This document shows, one piece after another, positions 1-9,125 of a stretch of 10,243 nucleotides of DNA. Origin of the DNA: Acidianus hospitalis. Its GTDB lineage: Archaea > Thermoproteota > Thermoprotei_A > Sulfolobales > Sulfolobaceae. The notes under the pieces are model-generated. The model ran no database searches and was not told the DNA's origin. It worked only from the letters and a program-made list of their open reading frames with translations. Both the position numbers and the translations under genes were made by a program. Numbering within the stretch: the first letter of the stretch is position 1; each line of letters starts with the position of its first letter. The stretch is taken from NCBI GenBank assembly GCA_003086435.1, contig QEFD01000111.1, positions 1-10,243 on the forward strand, read 5' to 3'.

Positions 1-310
1 AATAGAAAGAAGTATATGCAGAGGCATATAGAGGATCGAATGGATTTAAGTTAAGTAATTTCATCCCTTTTGGTAGCTCATGGTGAATAAAAAATAATAT
101 TAGACTGTCGGCTAAACTGTGGAATAAACTAGGATATAAGATGGGAATAGTATATCCGTTAATATTTATAGTAGTATATCCAAAAGCAAAAAATATTATG
201 AATGCCAAAAAAAGACTTATAAGTCCTCTCCTTAGTCTCATCGCTAATTCTGCAATATGCGACAAAAGAGGCTTCTCTTCGTCTCTTTTAAGTTCAGTTC
301 TTTCCGTCAC
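1..310 (-). CDS. tatC: Tat translocase subunit TatC, N-terminal part (cut by left window edge)
   Basis: TatC is the polytopic membrane subunit that recognises twin-arginine signal peptides. Reading the minus strand from a GTG at 310-308 gives 103 codons without a stop, running off the window. The N-terminal cytoplasmic segment contains LLSHIAELAMRLRRGL, which matches the TatC family signature HLxELRxRL. A hydrophobic helix (SLFLAFIIFFAFGY) follows, then an external loop ending in NPFDPLY, which resembles the SPFFTP segment before TM2 in Escherichia coli TatC. An in-frame TGA lies two codons before the GTG, so GTG is the only reasonable start. GAGAGG lies about 10 nt upstream as a possible ribosome site. 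The start overlaps the stop of the preceding TatA/B-like gene by 17 nt, indicating translational coupling. The C-terminal four helices are outside the window. The family call is firm; the start is fairly sure. Confidence 0.88.
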   Translation of the reverse strand, partial: MTERTELKRDEEKPLLSHIAELAMRLRRGLISLFLAFIIFFAFGYTTININGYTIPILYPSLFHSLADSLILFFIHHELPKGMKLLNLNPFDPLYASAYTSFY

Positions 311-632
311 CTTTCTTCATCCTCTCTAATTCTAATCTTAGTTTGGCTATTTGTTCTTCTAATTCCCTTATTTTTTCGTTAGAAGATTGTGTAGGTTTTA
401 AGTACCTATTATAATAGTCCTCTGATGAAATCTCCCTTGCTATGCTTTTAGGTATTTCGTTGGTTTCGTTTAATTCTCTCAATAACTCGCTCTTAAACTC
501 GTTTTGCCTCTTCTTAAACTCCTCAATGGTTTTTCCGAGATTTCTTACAGTACCAGCTACGTCCTTTTGACCCGACAGGAGTAGTATGGCTATTAATACT
601 AATACTAGTGTATCAGATATATTCCCTATCAT
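294..632 (-). CDS. Second, divergent TatA/TatB-like translocase protein
   Basis: This 112-residue protein has TatA/TatB architecture: a short N-terminus, one hydrophobic helix (about residues 8-19), a hinge, an amphipathic helix (about 25-42, VRNLGKTIEEFKKRQNEF) and a charged C-terminus predicted to be coiled coil (about 85-107). The usual FG hinge and KxPEL motif are altered to SG-QKDVAG, so it departs from the canonical pore-forming TatA and could have a TatB-like, substrate-relay role. That role is inference; many archaea use only TatA and TatC. The ATG at 632 is preceded by GGTGAT (638-643 on the plus strand numbering) with a 5-nt spacer. It lies 77 nt after the canonical tatA and overlaps tatC by 17 nt, so tatA, this gene and tatC look like one unit. 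Confidence 0.82.
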   Translation of the reverse strand: MIGNISDTLVLVLIAILLLSGQKDVAGTVRNLGKTIEEFKKRQNEFKSELLRELNETNEIPKSIAREISSEDYYNRYLKPTQSSNEKIRELEEQIAKLRLELERMKKGDGKN

Positions 633-709
633 AATTAATCACCAAAACAAAAATTATAACAATAATAAAATCAGTATCTTATTATTTCTAGTCTTTAACT
701 TATGATTTA

Positions 710-997
710 TTATTGTTGCTTTTGGGTTTGTGCTTCTTGCTTTTTTAGTTGCTCCAATTGCTTCTGTAGTTCTTCAATTTGTTTCTGAAGCTCTGCAACT
801 TTATCTCCTTGTTGTGCTACTACAGCGCTTGGTTGCTGCATTTGTTGCATCTCCATTTCAGCTTCTAGTCTACCTTTTTTAAACTCTCCTAGTGCTCTAC
901 CCATTGATCTAAATAATTCTGGGATTTTATTTGTGCCGAAGAACAATATGAGAGCTACTATTATTATTACAGCCCAATCCGATGGACTACCCCACAT
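710..997 (-). CDS. tatA: Canonical TatA translocase protein
   Basis: TatA oligomerises to form the protein-conducting element of the Tat system. This 95-residue protein has the complete signature: a short polar N-terminus, a membrane helix (residues 8-20, WAVIIIVALILFF), the F20-G21 hinge, then N23-KIPELFRSMGRALGEFKK, the amphipathic helix typical of the family. The C-terminal half is unusually rich in glutamine and lysine (about residues 50-95) with a heptad-like LQKQIEELQKQLEQLKKQ pattern that suggests a coiled-coil or disordered tail. It is the first gene of the minus-strand Tat module and faces the hydrogenase operon across a 306-bp control region. The ATG at 997 lies about 40 nt downstream of a good TATA box (1033-1041), giving a transcript with a leader of only some 10-15 nt. 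Confidence 0.93.
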   Translation of the reverse strand: MWGSPSDWAVIIIVALILFFGTNKIPELFRSMGRALGEFKKGRLEAEMEMQQMQQPSAVVAQQGDKVAELQKQIEELQKQLEQLKKQEAQTQKQQ

Positions 998-1032
998 ATT
1001 CTACGCCTTTAAATCTAACATCTCTTGAGTAG

Positions 1033-1041
1033 TTTATAAAC
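1033..1041 (-). promoter_or_regulatory. TATA box of the tatA promoter
   Basis: On the minus strand this site reads GTTTATAAA, close to the TTTATA box-A consensus of Sulfolobales promoters, with the purine-rich AACAAA directly upstream as a possible BRE. Transcription starting 25-28 nt downstream would begin near 1010, shortly before the tatA ATG at 997. A second A/T run (ATTTAAA, 1011-1016) is too close to the start codon to serve. The start site is inferred, not observed. Confidence 0.6.
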
Positions 1042-1210
1042 TTTGTTTAGGAAAGACGGGGGGCAAGGTCTATTAACTCATTTAATTATTATAATGATAA
1101 TTCTGATCTTTACTTTTAGTTCTAATATATTATACATTAGCAAAATATTTAGCAAATTATAGGTAAGCCCCGTTAACTAGAAAAGTTTAATTAATATAAT
1201 GTAACATCCC

Positions 1211-1243
1211 GTTAATTTAGAATCAAATTAACAAAGTTAATTT
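1211..1243. promoter_or_regulatory. Candidate operator: three GTTAATTT half-sites in alternating orientation
   Basis: GTTAATTT (1211-1218), AAATTAAC (1225-1232) and GTTAATTT (1236-1243) lie in a row. The second and third form a perfect 8-bp inverted repeat around a 3-nt AAA spacer; the first and second form another around 6 nt. The array ends about 28 bp upstream of the hynS TATA box, a usual position for an activator or repressor site. The symmetry is seen directly; binding by a regulator is inferred. Confidence 0.5.
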
Positions 1244-1270
1244 TATGTTATAAAGACTTTCGTAGAAAAA

Positions 1271-1279
1271 GTATTTAAG
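1271..1279 (+). promoter_or_regulatory. TATA box of the hydrogenase operon promoter (leaderless)
   Basis: The site GTATTTAAG is preceded by the purine run GAAAAA, which fits a BRE. Its centre is about 29 nt before the hynS ATG at 1304, so transcription should begin within a few bases of the start codon. No Shine-Dalgarno sequence precedes that ATG, which agrees with a leaderless mRNA as is common for first genes of Sulfolobales operons. A second candidate, TTATAAAG at 1248-1255, would give a 20-30 nt leader. Confidence 0.55.
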
Positions 1280-1303
1280 TAGAGTCGGTTAATAAAACAC
1301 GAC

Positions 1304-2566
1304 ATGTCGTTCAAAATATCCAGAAGGGATTTTCTCAAGCTAGCAGTAACTGCAACAATGCTTACTGCTCCGGAATGGGATAAGGCTGTTGCTAAAGCAG
1401 TCGATATGATAAAAAATGGTGATGTGAACATAGTATGGTTCGAAGCTCAAGCTTGTGAAGGAAATACAACTGCAATCATACAAGCTACCGATCCTTCAGT
1501 AGCGGAAGTATTATTTGGAGCGAGCCCGTTAGTAGGTCCTGGAAGTGTTAAAATATCTTTCTGGCCATCTATTATGCCACAACAAGGTGAGCAAGCAGTA
1601 CAAATTTTAGAAGACATAATAGCTGGGAATTACAATCCATACGTTCTTGTAATAGAAGGTAGTTTTCCAGACGAAAATACTGCACAACAATACAACCCAA
1701 ATAACCCTGGATATTTCGGAATGCTGGGACCAAAGACGTTAAACCAATGGGTAGCAGAATTATTACCTAACGCTGTTGCAGTATTAACAGTAGGTAATTG
1801 TGCATCTTATGGGGGACTAATAGCCGATAAGGTTTACCAACCTCCGCCAAAGTTTATAACTCCTTCTTGGTCTCCATCTCCCACTGGAGCTATTGGCTTT
1901 TTCGACGATCCTTTAAGAGGATATAAAGGATTATTAAGCAGATTCTATGAAGATAACTACTTAAACGCGAAAGCCGGAGCTGTACCATTCTATACATTTG
2001 TAAAGAATCCTAATGCTTATTTGGACATAACTCCTTCACCCTCAGCTTCGGTTAAGCCAGCAATAGCTGTTCCAGGCTGTCCTGCAAACGGTAACGGAAT
2101 AATGAGAACTTTAGCAAACCTAGTACTATGGGCAGGTGGATTAGCTCCTCTTCCTGAATTAGACCAGTACTGGAGGCCGCTATACTTCTTTAAATATACT
2201 GTACATGAGCAGTGTCCTAGAGCTGCCTGGTATGCTGCAGGAGACTTTAGAACACAGCCAGGCCAACCTACTGCAGCCTGCCTATTTGAAGTAGGATGTA
2301 AAGGACCAGTATCAAATTGCCCATGGAATAAATACGGTTGGGTAGGAGGAATAGGTGGGCCTACAAGGACTGGTGCAGTCTGTATAGGCTGTACAATGCC
2401 AGGATTCAGCGATTTATATGAACCTTTCTATAAGCCGTTACAAGTCCCAGTACCATCTTCAACGCTTACAACTGCTGGATTAATAGCAGGAGGTATTGTA
2501 ATAGGTGCAGCTGCAAGCATAGCAGAGAAAAAGATGGTTCAAAAAGGAAAATTAAGGGGATCATAA
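1304..2566 (+). CDS. hynS: [NiFe] hydrogenase small subunit, Tat-exported, C-terminally anchored
   Basis: This subunit carries the electron relay of a membrane-bound uptake hydrogenase, probably group 1g. Residues 5-12 (ISRRDFLK) are a twin-arginine signal with a short hydrophobic stretch after it. Expected proximal-cluster ligands are C51, C166 (GNCASYGG) and C259 (PGCP), but the fourth position, N54 in ACEGN, is Asn rather than Cys. Distal ligands H301-x2-C304, C326 and C332 and medial [3Fe-4S] ligands C339, C360 and C363 (VCIGC) are all present. C166 to C259 is 93 residues, far longer than the roughly 36 in Desulfovibrio gigas, so an insertion of about 55 residues sits there. Residues 388-407 form a membrane helix followed by lysines, the usual anchor. 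Low Lys+Glu content suits exposure to acid outside the cell. The stop overlaps the isp1 ATG (TAATG). Confidence 0.95.
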   Translation: MSFKISRRDFLKLAVTATMLTAPEWDKAVAKAVDMIKNGDVNIVWFEAQACEGNTTAIIQATDPSVAEVLFGASPLVGPGSVKISFWPSIMPQQGEQAVQILEDIIAGNYNPYVLVIEGSFPDENTAQQYNPNNPGYFGMLGPKTLNQWVAELLPNAVAVLTVGNCASYGGLIADKVYQPPPKFITPSWSPSPTGAIGFFDDPLRGYKGLLSRFYEDNYLNAKAGAVPFYTFVKNPNAYLDITPSPSASVKPAIAVPGCPANGNGIMRTLANLVLWAGGLAPLPELDQYWRPLYFFKYTVHEQCPRAAWYAAGDFRTQPGQPTAACLFEVGCKGPVSNCPWNKYGWVGGIGGPTRTGAVCIGCTMPGFSDLYEPFYKPLQVPVPSSTLTTAGLIAGGIVIGAAASIAEKKMVQKGKLRGS

Positions 2567-3375
2567 TGCAGATCCCTTACGCTACATACCCGGTAGGTAA
2601 TTCGTTATATCCATTAGCTTTAGATCTCTTCGTTCCAACAGTGTTCTTTTTCTTCTTAGGGGCTTCGTATAGGGTATTCAGATATTTAGTGACTTATCAA
2701 AAACCTTTCATTCCTTATCCAAGTTCTGAACTAAGGCAAGTGGGTAGTGGGCATAAAATAGCAGCTCTGGTAAATACTTTTGCAAATTCCAGCAGGGTTG
2801 GAATAAAGAGGAAGCCTGTTACTACTGGTGTAGGTTTATTGTTCCATATCGCCTTAGTCTTGATAATATTCTTACTAGCCCAGCACATGGTATTTTGGGC
2901 TTATTATATTCCTCCATACAGTGCATTATTTCCCTTGGCAATTCCGGAAAGCTCTGAGGATGGACTATTAGCATTAACCACACCAAACCACGCCTCAACT
3001 ACACTGTTCGTTAATGATATATGGGGTCCATTAACGGTTATACTTAATGGACAATTCTTAACATTCTTCCTAATAATTTTCTTAGGAGTTTATCTAGGTC
3101 ATAAGCTACTATTGGCAGTAGAAGGATTATCTCTAAGGGCAGGTGACTGGTGGTTCTTCGTTTTGCTATATATTGACATATTGCTAGGATTTTTCGCCAC
3201 TGCACACATACCTAATAACGTCTATTGGTACGATAACTTACTTGGAGCGCATATACTAGTTGCTGAGATAATAATAGCAACATTACCTTTCACAAGAGGA
3301 TTCCATATGTTCGAATTTTACTTGGGTAAGGTAAGAGAATGGTACTTCATGGTATATAGGAGGGGTGAGAAATAA
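2566..3375 (+). CDS. isp1: Isp1: membrane cytochrome b-like subunit of the hydrogenase
   Basis: Isp1 resembles the NarI/DsrM family of di-heme b membrane proteins and passes electrons from HynS through the membrane. The 269 residues show about five hydrophobic helices: roughly 17-40, 87-111, 158-184, 195-214 and 225-243. Histidines in or next to helices (H94, H107, H179, H214, H229, H247) are candidate heme b ligands; which of them bind cannot be told by eye. A loop of about 45 residues between helices 2 and 3 is poor in charge and probably outside. The ATG overlaps the hynS stop by one base, with AGGGGA about 7 nt upstream as ribosome site. The gene sits between hynS and isp2, as in the hynS-isp1-isp2-hynL clusters known from Thiocapsa and Acidianus. 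The identification rests on this context plus topology. Confidence 0.88.
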   Translation: MQIPYATYPVGNSLYPLALDLFVPTVFFFFLGASYRVFRYLVTYQKPFIPYPSSELRQVGSGHKIAALVNTFANSSRVGIKRKPVTTGVGLLFHIALVLIIFLLAQHMVFWAYYIPPYSALFPLAIPESSEDGLLALTTPNHASTTLFVNDIWGPLTVILNGQFLTFFLIIFLGVYLGHKLLLAVEGLSLRAGDWWFFVLLYIDILLGFFATAHIPNNVYWYDNLLGAHILVAEIIIATLPFTRGFHMFEFYLGKVREWYFMVYRRGEK

Positions 3376-4740
3376 ATGGCAGTAACGGAACAAGAAGCAA
3401 TTAACCTAGAAGCATTAAAGAGAGCTATAGATGACGTATTCTATTCTCAGATAGATTCTACAATTCTATACTATTTACAATCATGCGTGAACTGTAAGGC
3501 ATGTGAGGCAGCATGTCCATTTACGCCGACCTCTCTAGAATACTCTCCAGTAAACAAGGCAGAAATAGCAAGGCAGTTATATAGGCCTAGATTTACAGTC
3601 TGGGGGAAAACTATTGGAAGGATAATTGGAGGAAGCAAGAAGTACCTTAGCTTAGAAGAAGCTGAAACTATGGCAGATTATGCATGGCACTGCACTAATT
3701 GCGGAGCTTGTATGTTCGTATGTCCTATGGCTATTGATAGCGGTGCATTAATAGACCTACTAAGGCAAGTTACGTTTAAGGCAGGAATGACTCCAAAGAT
3801 ATATACTGATATAGAGCAGCTTGAGGTTTCAGGCAAATATTGGGACATTCCAGTGTTTAGGGACGCGTGGAATAATTTAATATCGAAAATGAAGGAGGCA
3901 GTAGGGAAAGATATTCCACTAGACAAAAAGAATTCAGAGGTACTGTTTTACGCTAGCATTTACGAAGCTATGGTATATCCGGACGTATTAATTAAGGTTG
4001 CAAAGATCTTGGATATGTTGGGCAAGGATTGGACTTTCATGTCTAAACCTTTAGGCATAAGACCTCCAGTAGGGTTAGTAATAGGAGATAAGGAAGGAGC
4101 ATTAGATGTAATGAAGAGGGTTTATGCTTATTTCACTGAGATGTCTCCAAAGTATGTTATGCTTACTGCGGGAGGATTCGAGTACCCAGCGCTAAGGTAT
4201 ACTATGCATGAAGTTCTTAAAGTGCAACCAAAGTACGAAGTAGTTCATGTTACAGAATTACTTGCAAAGTGGTATGAAGAGAAAGAATTCGAGATAGAAC
4301 CCATAGATGAAGTAATAACTTGGCATGACCCATGTCAATTGGGAAGGAGAGGAGGAGTATTTGAAGCTCCCAGAGTTTTAATGAAAGCTTTATCTAAGAA
4401 TTTTAAGGAGTTACCAAGCCACGGTGTTAATAGCTTCTGTTGTAGTAGAGGCGGAGGAGGTTGCGGATTACCTAGTATGGTTGAGAATATGGCTAAAGCT
4501 ATAGGTATACCTATTAGCGAGAAGGACAAAAAGTTCTTGGACTCGACTCTAGAGCCGTTAATAAAGGCCGGTAAAATCAAGGTTGATGAAATAAATAAGG
4601 TAAAAGCTTCGGAGGTGCTAACTGGTTGTCCTGTTTGCATAGAGAGTATAGGATTTTCCATAGACTATTACCACGCTAACACTAAGGTTAATCATATTAT
4701 AGAGCTATTAGCAGATAGAATAAAGGTGATTAAAAAGTGA
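3376..4740 (+). CDS. isp2: Isp2: HdrD/DsrK-like iron-sulfur subunit of the hydrogenase
   Basis: Isp2 is the cytoplasmic electron-accepting partner of Isp1, related to HdrD of heterodisulfide reductase and to DsrK. Two ferredoxin-type [4Fe-4S] motifs are plain: C37-x2-C40-x2-C43-x3-C47 and C106-x2-C109-x2-C112-x3-C116. The C-terminal CCG domain is intact: HDPC (C320), C355-C356 followed by a glycine run and C363, and C418-P-V-C421, as needed for a non-cubane [4Fe-4S] cluster. The first CCG domain (about residues 188-290) is recognisable by position but has no cysteines, so only one catalytic-type cluster is expected, as in DsrK. Lys and Glu make up about a sixth of the protein by hand count, fitting a cytoplasmic location. 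The ATG follows the isp1 stop directly, with the strong ribosome site AGGGGTGA at 3361-3368. The physiological acceptor is unknown. Confidence 0.92.
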   Translation: MAVTEQEAINLEALKRAIDDVFYSQIDSTILYYLQSCVNCKACEAACPFTPTSLEYSPVNKAEIARQLYRPRFTVWGKTIGRIIGGSKKYLSLEEAETMADYAWHCTNCGACMFVCPMAIDSGALIDLLRQVTFKAGMTPKIYTDIEQLEVSGKYWDIPVFRDAWNNLISKMKEAVGKDIPLDKKNSEVLFYASIYEAMVYPDVLIKVAKILDMLGKDWTFMSKPLGIRPPVGLVIGDKEGALDVMKRVYAYFTEMSPKYVMLTAGGFEYPALRYTMHEVLKVQPKYEVVHVTELLAKWYEEKEFEIEPIDEVITWHDPCQLGRRGGVFEAPRVLMKALSKNFKELPSHGVNSFCCSRGGGGCGLPSMVENMAKAIGIPISEKDKKFLDSTLEPLIKAGKIKVDEINKVKASEVLTGCPVCIESIGFSIDYYHANTKVNHIIELLADRIKVIKK

Positions 4741-4793
4741 TTTTACGTTTTTTCTTTCTTATTTCCCGTATCTTATAAATAAGGTGAATACAC
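4741..4793 (+). other. Only internal gap of the operon: T-rich tract, TATA-like sequence and ribosome site
   Basis: The isp2-hynL gap is 53 nt, while all other junctions overlap or lie within a few bases. It opens with a pyrimidine run (4741-4762) of the sort that causes termination in Sulfolobales, followed by TTATAAAT (4773-4780) and AGGTGA (4782-4787). The last is a near-perfect Shine-Dalgarno site, 6 nt before the hynL ATG. The TATA-like box is too close to the ATG to give a transcript that includes this site, so a promoter here is doubtful. Partial termination is possible but unproven. Confidence 0.35.
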
Positions 4794-6682
<1,889 letters not shown>

Positions 6683-6683
<1 letters not shown>

Positions 6684-7024
6684 TGACTAAAATGCTTACG
6701 CAACAAAAAATAGTTATAAAAAAAGACGAAATTCCGCCAATGTCCATGGTAGAATACTACTTTCCTGCTCAAAAACCTTGGGAGAGAAAACCCGTACTAG
6801 TCATAAATTATAAGGGATCTTTTTTTGCAATTGAAGCTTTTTGTTCTCATGCGGGCTTGTCCTTAGAAGATGGATTCCTTACCGATGACGGTAAGGTAGT
6901 GTGTCCGTGGCACGGTAGTGTTTTCGATATAAAAACTGGGAAAGTAGTGGACGGGCCTGCAAAGAGAGATTTGAAAACTTATCATGTAGAAGTAAAAGGG
7001 GATGAGGTGATAATATATGAGTGA
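6683..7024 (+). CDS. Small Rieske [2Fe-2S] ferredoxin
   Basis: This is a 113-residue soluble Rieske-type protein of the dioxygenase-ferredoxin/NirD kind. The cluster ligands are C54-S-H56 and C74-PW-H77, in the order CxH...CxxH. It lacks the disulfide cysteines of bc1-complex Rieske proteins, which suggests a low-potential ferredoxin. There is no signal peptide or membrane helix, and Lys+Glu is near 19 percent by hand count, so it should stay in the cytoplasm, unlike HynS and HynL. The ATG at 6683 overlaps the hynL stop (TGATG); an upstream TTG at 6680 and a later ATG at 6692 are less likely starts. Lying between hynL and hypD, it may take part in maturation or oxygen protection, perhaps as the rubredoxin HoxR/HupI does in bacterial clusters. 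That role is inference. Confidence 0.9.
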
Positions 7025-7622
7025 AATAAGCGCTTCAGGATTTACAGGATATTTTACAGTTAGGCTGAATAATGAACCGGATTTATACGCTATGGCAGGA
7101 AGGTTAGCCGGACTTGGATATTCAGTCTGCCAGATAAGATTAAGCGGTGCTACTGGATACGTTATAATACCGCTAGAAGACGGCAGTTTTGCTAAGAAGA
7201 ACTTTGCTGACATATATTATCAACCAAGGACTTTTACTGTCGTGTCTCATGAGTTCGGAAACTTTCAGTTGTCTGCGGGAGAGTTAGTTAGAGCCTTAAG
7301 AGAGAGTGGAAATATTGGAGTCGATTATGCGGAATTAAACGTAAATTATGAAAAGAATTTTGACTTGAATTTGCCAAAGATCGAAGATTGGGATGTTAGA
7401 GGCTTCAATATATCTAAAGGTAGGGTTGAAGATAGGAACTATACTCTAGTCAGCTTTACAAGAATTAATGACGCAAATCCGAGATTTCTAATATCTATTT
7501 ACTATAGGGGCAGTTATGAGGAGATCTCAAAAACAGTACAGTCATTAAGGGCTGAAATGGAGAGTATAAATGCATTTATAATAAAGATTTTTAAAGACGG
7601 AAAATCATTAATTCAGTGGTAA
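7017..7622 (+). CDS. Unrecognised 201-residue protein of the hydrogenase operon
   Basis: I do not recognise a family. The protein looks soluble, with no signal peptide, no membrane helix and a single cysteine (C38). Predicted elements alternate strands and helices. An N-terminal part (about 8-52) has a strand, the helix [16 protein letters not shown] and two more strands. A C-terminal part (about 142-198) has a similar strand-helix-strand outline, which hints at two related alpha/beta halves, but no clear residue repeat is visible. The ATG lies within the Rieske gene, overlapping it by 8 nt, with the strong ribosome site GAGGTGA at 7004-7010. Being translationally coupled between the Rieske gene and hypD, it is probably a maturation factor or chaperone for the small or large subunit, perhaps filling the HyaE/HoxO or HoxQ place. 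That is context only. Confidence 0.85.
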   Translation: MSEISASGFTGYFTVRLNNEPDLYAMAGRLAGLGYSVCQIRLSGATGYVIIPLEDGSFAKKNFADIYYQPRTFTVVSHEFGNFQLSAGELVRALRESGNIGVDYAELNVNYEKNFDLNLPKIEDWDVRGFNISKGRVEDRNYTLVSFTRINDANPRFLISIYYRGSYEEISKTVQSLRAEMESINAFIIKIFKDGKSLIQW

Positions 7623-7624
7623 AA

Positions 7625-8812
7625 ATGGAGTTACCTAAACAGATTGATGCGTTATTTAGAGAAAATGGTGAACTCGCAAAATCTATTACAGAACAAATTC
7701 ATAAATTAGCTCCGATAGTTTCCAAAGAAATTGGCAGAGAAAAAATTAAGATAATGAATTTTTGTGGGTCACATGAATGGGTAACAACTCATTATGGGTT
7801 AAGAGCTCTCATGCCGGAAACAGTAGAGTTAATACCAGGACCGGGGTGCCCAGTTTGTGTTACTCCGTCCAGTGACATTGAGAACGTAATAAAATTGGCC
7901 ATGGAGGGTTACACAGTTTATACTTTTGGGGATGTTTTCAAGTTACCTACAGTGAAACATTATAAGAAAGATGAGGTAGGGAGTTTAGCAGCTGCCAGAG
8001 CTTTGGGTGCTGATGTAAGAATAGTTTACAGTTTTGTCGACGCAATAGAAGACGCTAAAAAGTCTGGAAAGCCATCAGTATTTTTCGGTATAGGATTCGA
8101 AACTACTACTCCTAGCTATGCAGTATTGTTTGAGAAAGAAAAGGTTCCTAAAAACTTGCTCTTTTATTCTTCGTTAAAACTTACAGCACCGGCAGCTGAA
8201 TTTGCTGTTAGGTTACACAAGAGCAAAGGTCTGGTACCTGTTTCTGGAGTTATTGGTCCAGGTCATGTTTCTAGCATAATTGGTGCCATTAGCTGGGACT
8301 TTTTCCCTAGGGAATATAAAATACCAGCAGTAGTTACTGGTTTCGAACCAATAGATGTCTTAGCTGGAGTTCTAAAAATACTCCAAGACTTGCATTCAGG
8401 AGATATAACTTACACTAACCTAGAATACAAAAGAGTAGTAAAATATCAAGGAAACGTGTTTGCGCAAGTTGAAATAAATAAGGTCTTCAAGCCGGTTGAT
8501 GCAATATGGAGAGGTATAGGTACCATACCGAAGAGCGGTTTGGATTTAAGAGAGGAGTATTCCATGTATAATGCAAGGGAACAATTAGGAATAAAAGAAA
8601 AGCCGTGGGATTACGATTTGCCTCCTGGATGCAGATGTAATGAGGTAACCTTAGGTATTGCCTACCCTACAGACTGTCCTATGTTTATGAAAGCTTGTAC
8701 TCCTGCAAGGCCTTGGGGGCCGTGTATGGTGTCCATGGAAGGAGCGTGTGCAGTTTGGGCCAGATTCGGCTCTACGGAAAGGATTACTAAAATTGTTTCG
8801 GAGGTGAAATAA
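7625..8812 (+). CDS. hypD: Hydrogenase maturation protein HypD
   Basis: HypD carries a [4Fe-4S] cluster and, with HypC, is the scaffold on which the Fe(CN)2CO group is assembled. The family motifs are visible (numbered from this ATG): NFCGSHEW with C47, where most members have CGTH, then PGPGCPVC with C75 and C78. Near the C-terminus are [30 protein letters not shown], which hold the cluster-binding cysteines. Length of 395 residues is normal to slightly long. The ATG at 7625 lies 2 nt after the stop of the preceding gene and is preferred. A GTG at 7616, in frame three codons upstream, would overlap that gene and add only MVK. The stop is followed at once by hypC, with which it acts. Confidence 0.96.
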   Translation: MELPKQIDALFRENGELAKSITEQIHKLAPIVSKEIGREKIKIMNFCGSHEWVTTHYGLRALMPETVELIPGPGCPVCVTPSSDIENVIKLAMEGYTVYTFGDVFKLPTVKHYKKDEVGSLAAARALGADVRIVYSFVDAIEDAKKSGKPSVFFGIGFETTTPSYAVLFEKEKVPKNLLFYSSLKLTAPAAEFAVRLHKSKGLVPVSGVIGPGHVSSIIGAISWDFFPREYKIPAVVTGFEPIDVLAGVLKILQDLHSGDITYTNLEYKRVVKYQGNVFAQVEINKVFKPVDAIWRGIGTIPKSGLDLREEYSMYNAREQLGIKEKPWDYDLPPGCRCNEVTLGIAYPTDCPMFMKACTPARPWGPCMVSMEGACAVWARFGSTERITKIVSEVK

Positions 8813-8813
8813 G

Positions 8814-9119
8814 ATGTGTTGGGCAGTTCCTGCAAAGGTAGTAGCTATTGATACAGATGTGATAGCTGAAGTAGATTTAGGCGGAGGGACTATAAAGAAG
8901 GTTGCAATAGGTGTGGATAACGTTAAACCCGGAGATTACGTAATGGTGCATGCTGGAGTTATAATAGAAAAATTGTCTAAGGAAGGAGTTATAGAGAATT
9001 TAAAATTCATAGCGGAAGAAATTCAGAGAACTGAGGAAATCATGGGCAAATCTGAAGAGGAAGCGAAAAAGGCCGCTGATGAGTTCTTCAAAGAAGCTAT
9101 GAAAATTTTAGAGAGTTGA
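8814..9119 (+). CDS. hypC: Hydrogenase maturation chaperone HypC
   Basis: HypC is the small chaperone that binds HypD while the iron centre is built and then delivers it to the large-subunit precursor. The protein begins MCWAVP, matching the family motif MC[LIV]xxP, with C2 as the essential residue after removal of Met1. Residues 3-55 show the short beta-barrel pattern of the family, including [15 protein letters not shown]. The tail (about 62-101) is a long, charged helix rich in Glu and Lys, making the 101-residue protein somewhat longer than the common 75-90. The ATG is 1 nt after the hypD stop and has the strong ribosome site GGAGGTG at 8800-8806, inside the end of hypD. It is likely dedicated to HynL, since it sits in the structural operon. 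Confidence 0.95.
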   Translation: MCWAVPAKVVAIDTDVIAEVDLGGGTIKKVAIGVDNVKPGDYVMVHAGVIIEKLSKEGVIENLKFIAEEIQRTEEIMGKSEEEAKKAADEFFKEAMKILES

Positions 9120-9125
9120 TGAATT

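Larger units (their letters stand above)
998..1303. promoter_or_regulatory. Divergent control region between the tat module and the hydrogenase operon
   Basis: This 306-bp stretch has no plausible gene on either strand. It contains the tatA TATA box, the hynS TATA box, and scattered copies of GTTAAT/ATTAAC at 1072-1077, 1211-1216, 1227-1232, 1236-1241 and 1288-1293, plus GTTAAC at 1172-1177. A run of six G (1058-1063) stands out in otherwise very A/T-rich sequence. CCCGTTAA occurs twice, at 1169-1176 and 1208-1215. The head-to-head layout allows one regulator to serve both operons; that is inference. Confidence 0.65.

Noticed and set aside
141..329. Plus-strand open frame of 62 codons
   Set aside because: It lies antisense to the well-supported tatC start and tatA/B-like end; its hydrophobic look comes from the complement of TatC membrane codons.
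1243..1431. Minus-strand open frame of 62 codons across the hynS promoter and signal peptide
   Set aside because: It overlaps the hynS TATA box and the coding start on the opposite strand and has no family features or ribosome site.
3678..4661. Minus-strand open frames at 3678-3926 and 4335-4661 within isp2
   Set aside because: They are opposite a gene with intact iron-sulfur motifs; no own promoter, ribosome site or family match.
4773..4780. TTATAAAT as a promoter for hynL
   Set aside because: Initiation 25-28 nt downstream would fall inside the hynL start and lose the AGGTGA ribosome site, so it is unlikely to drive this gene.
6863..7213. Minus-strand open frame across the Rieske gene and the unknown gene
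   Set aside because: Antisense to the Rieske cluster motif and to the coupled start of the next gene; no independent support.
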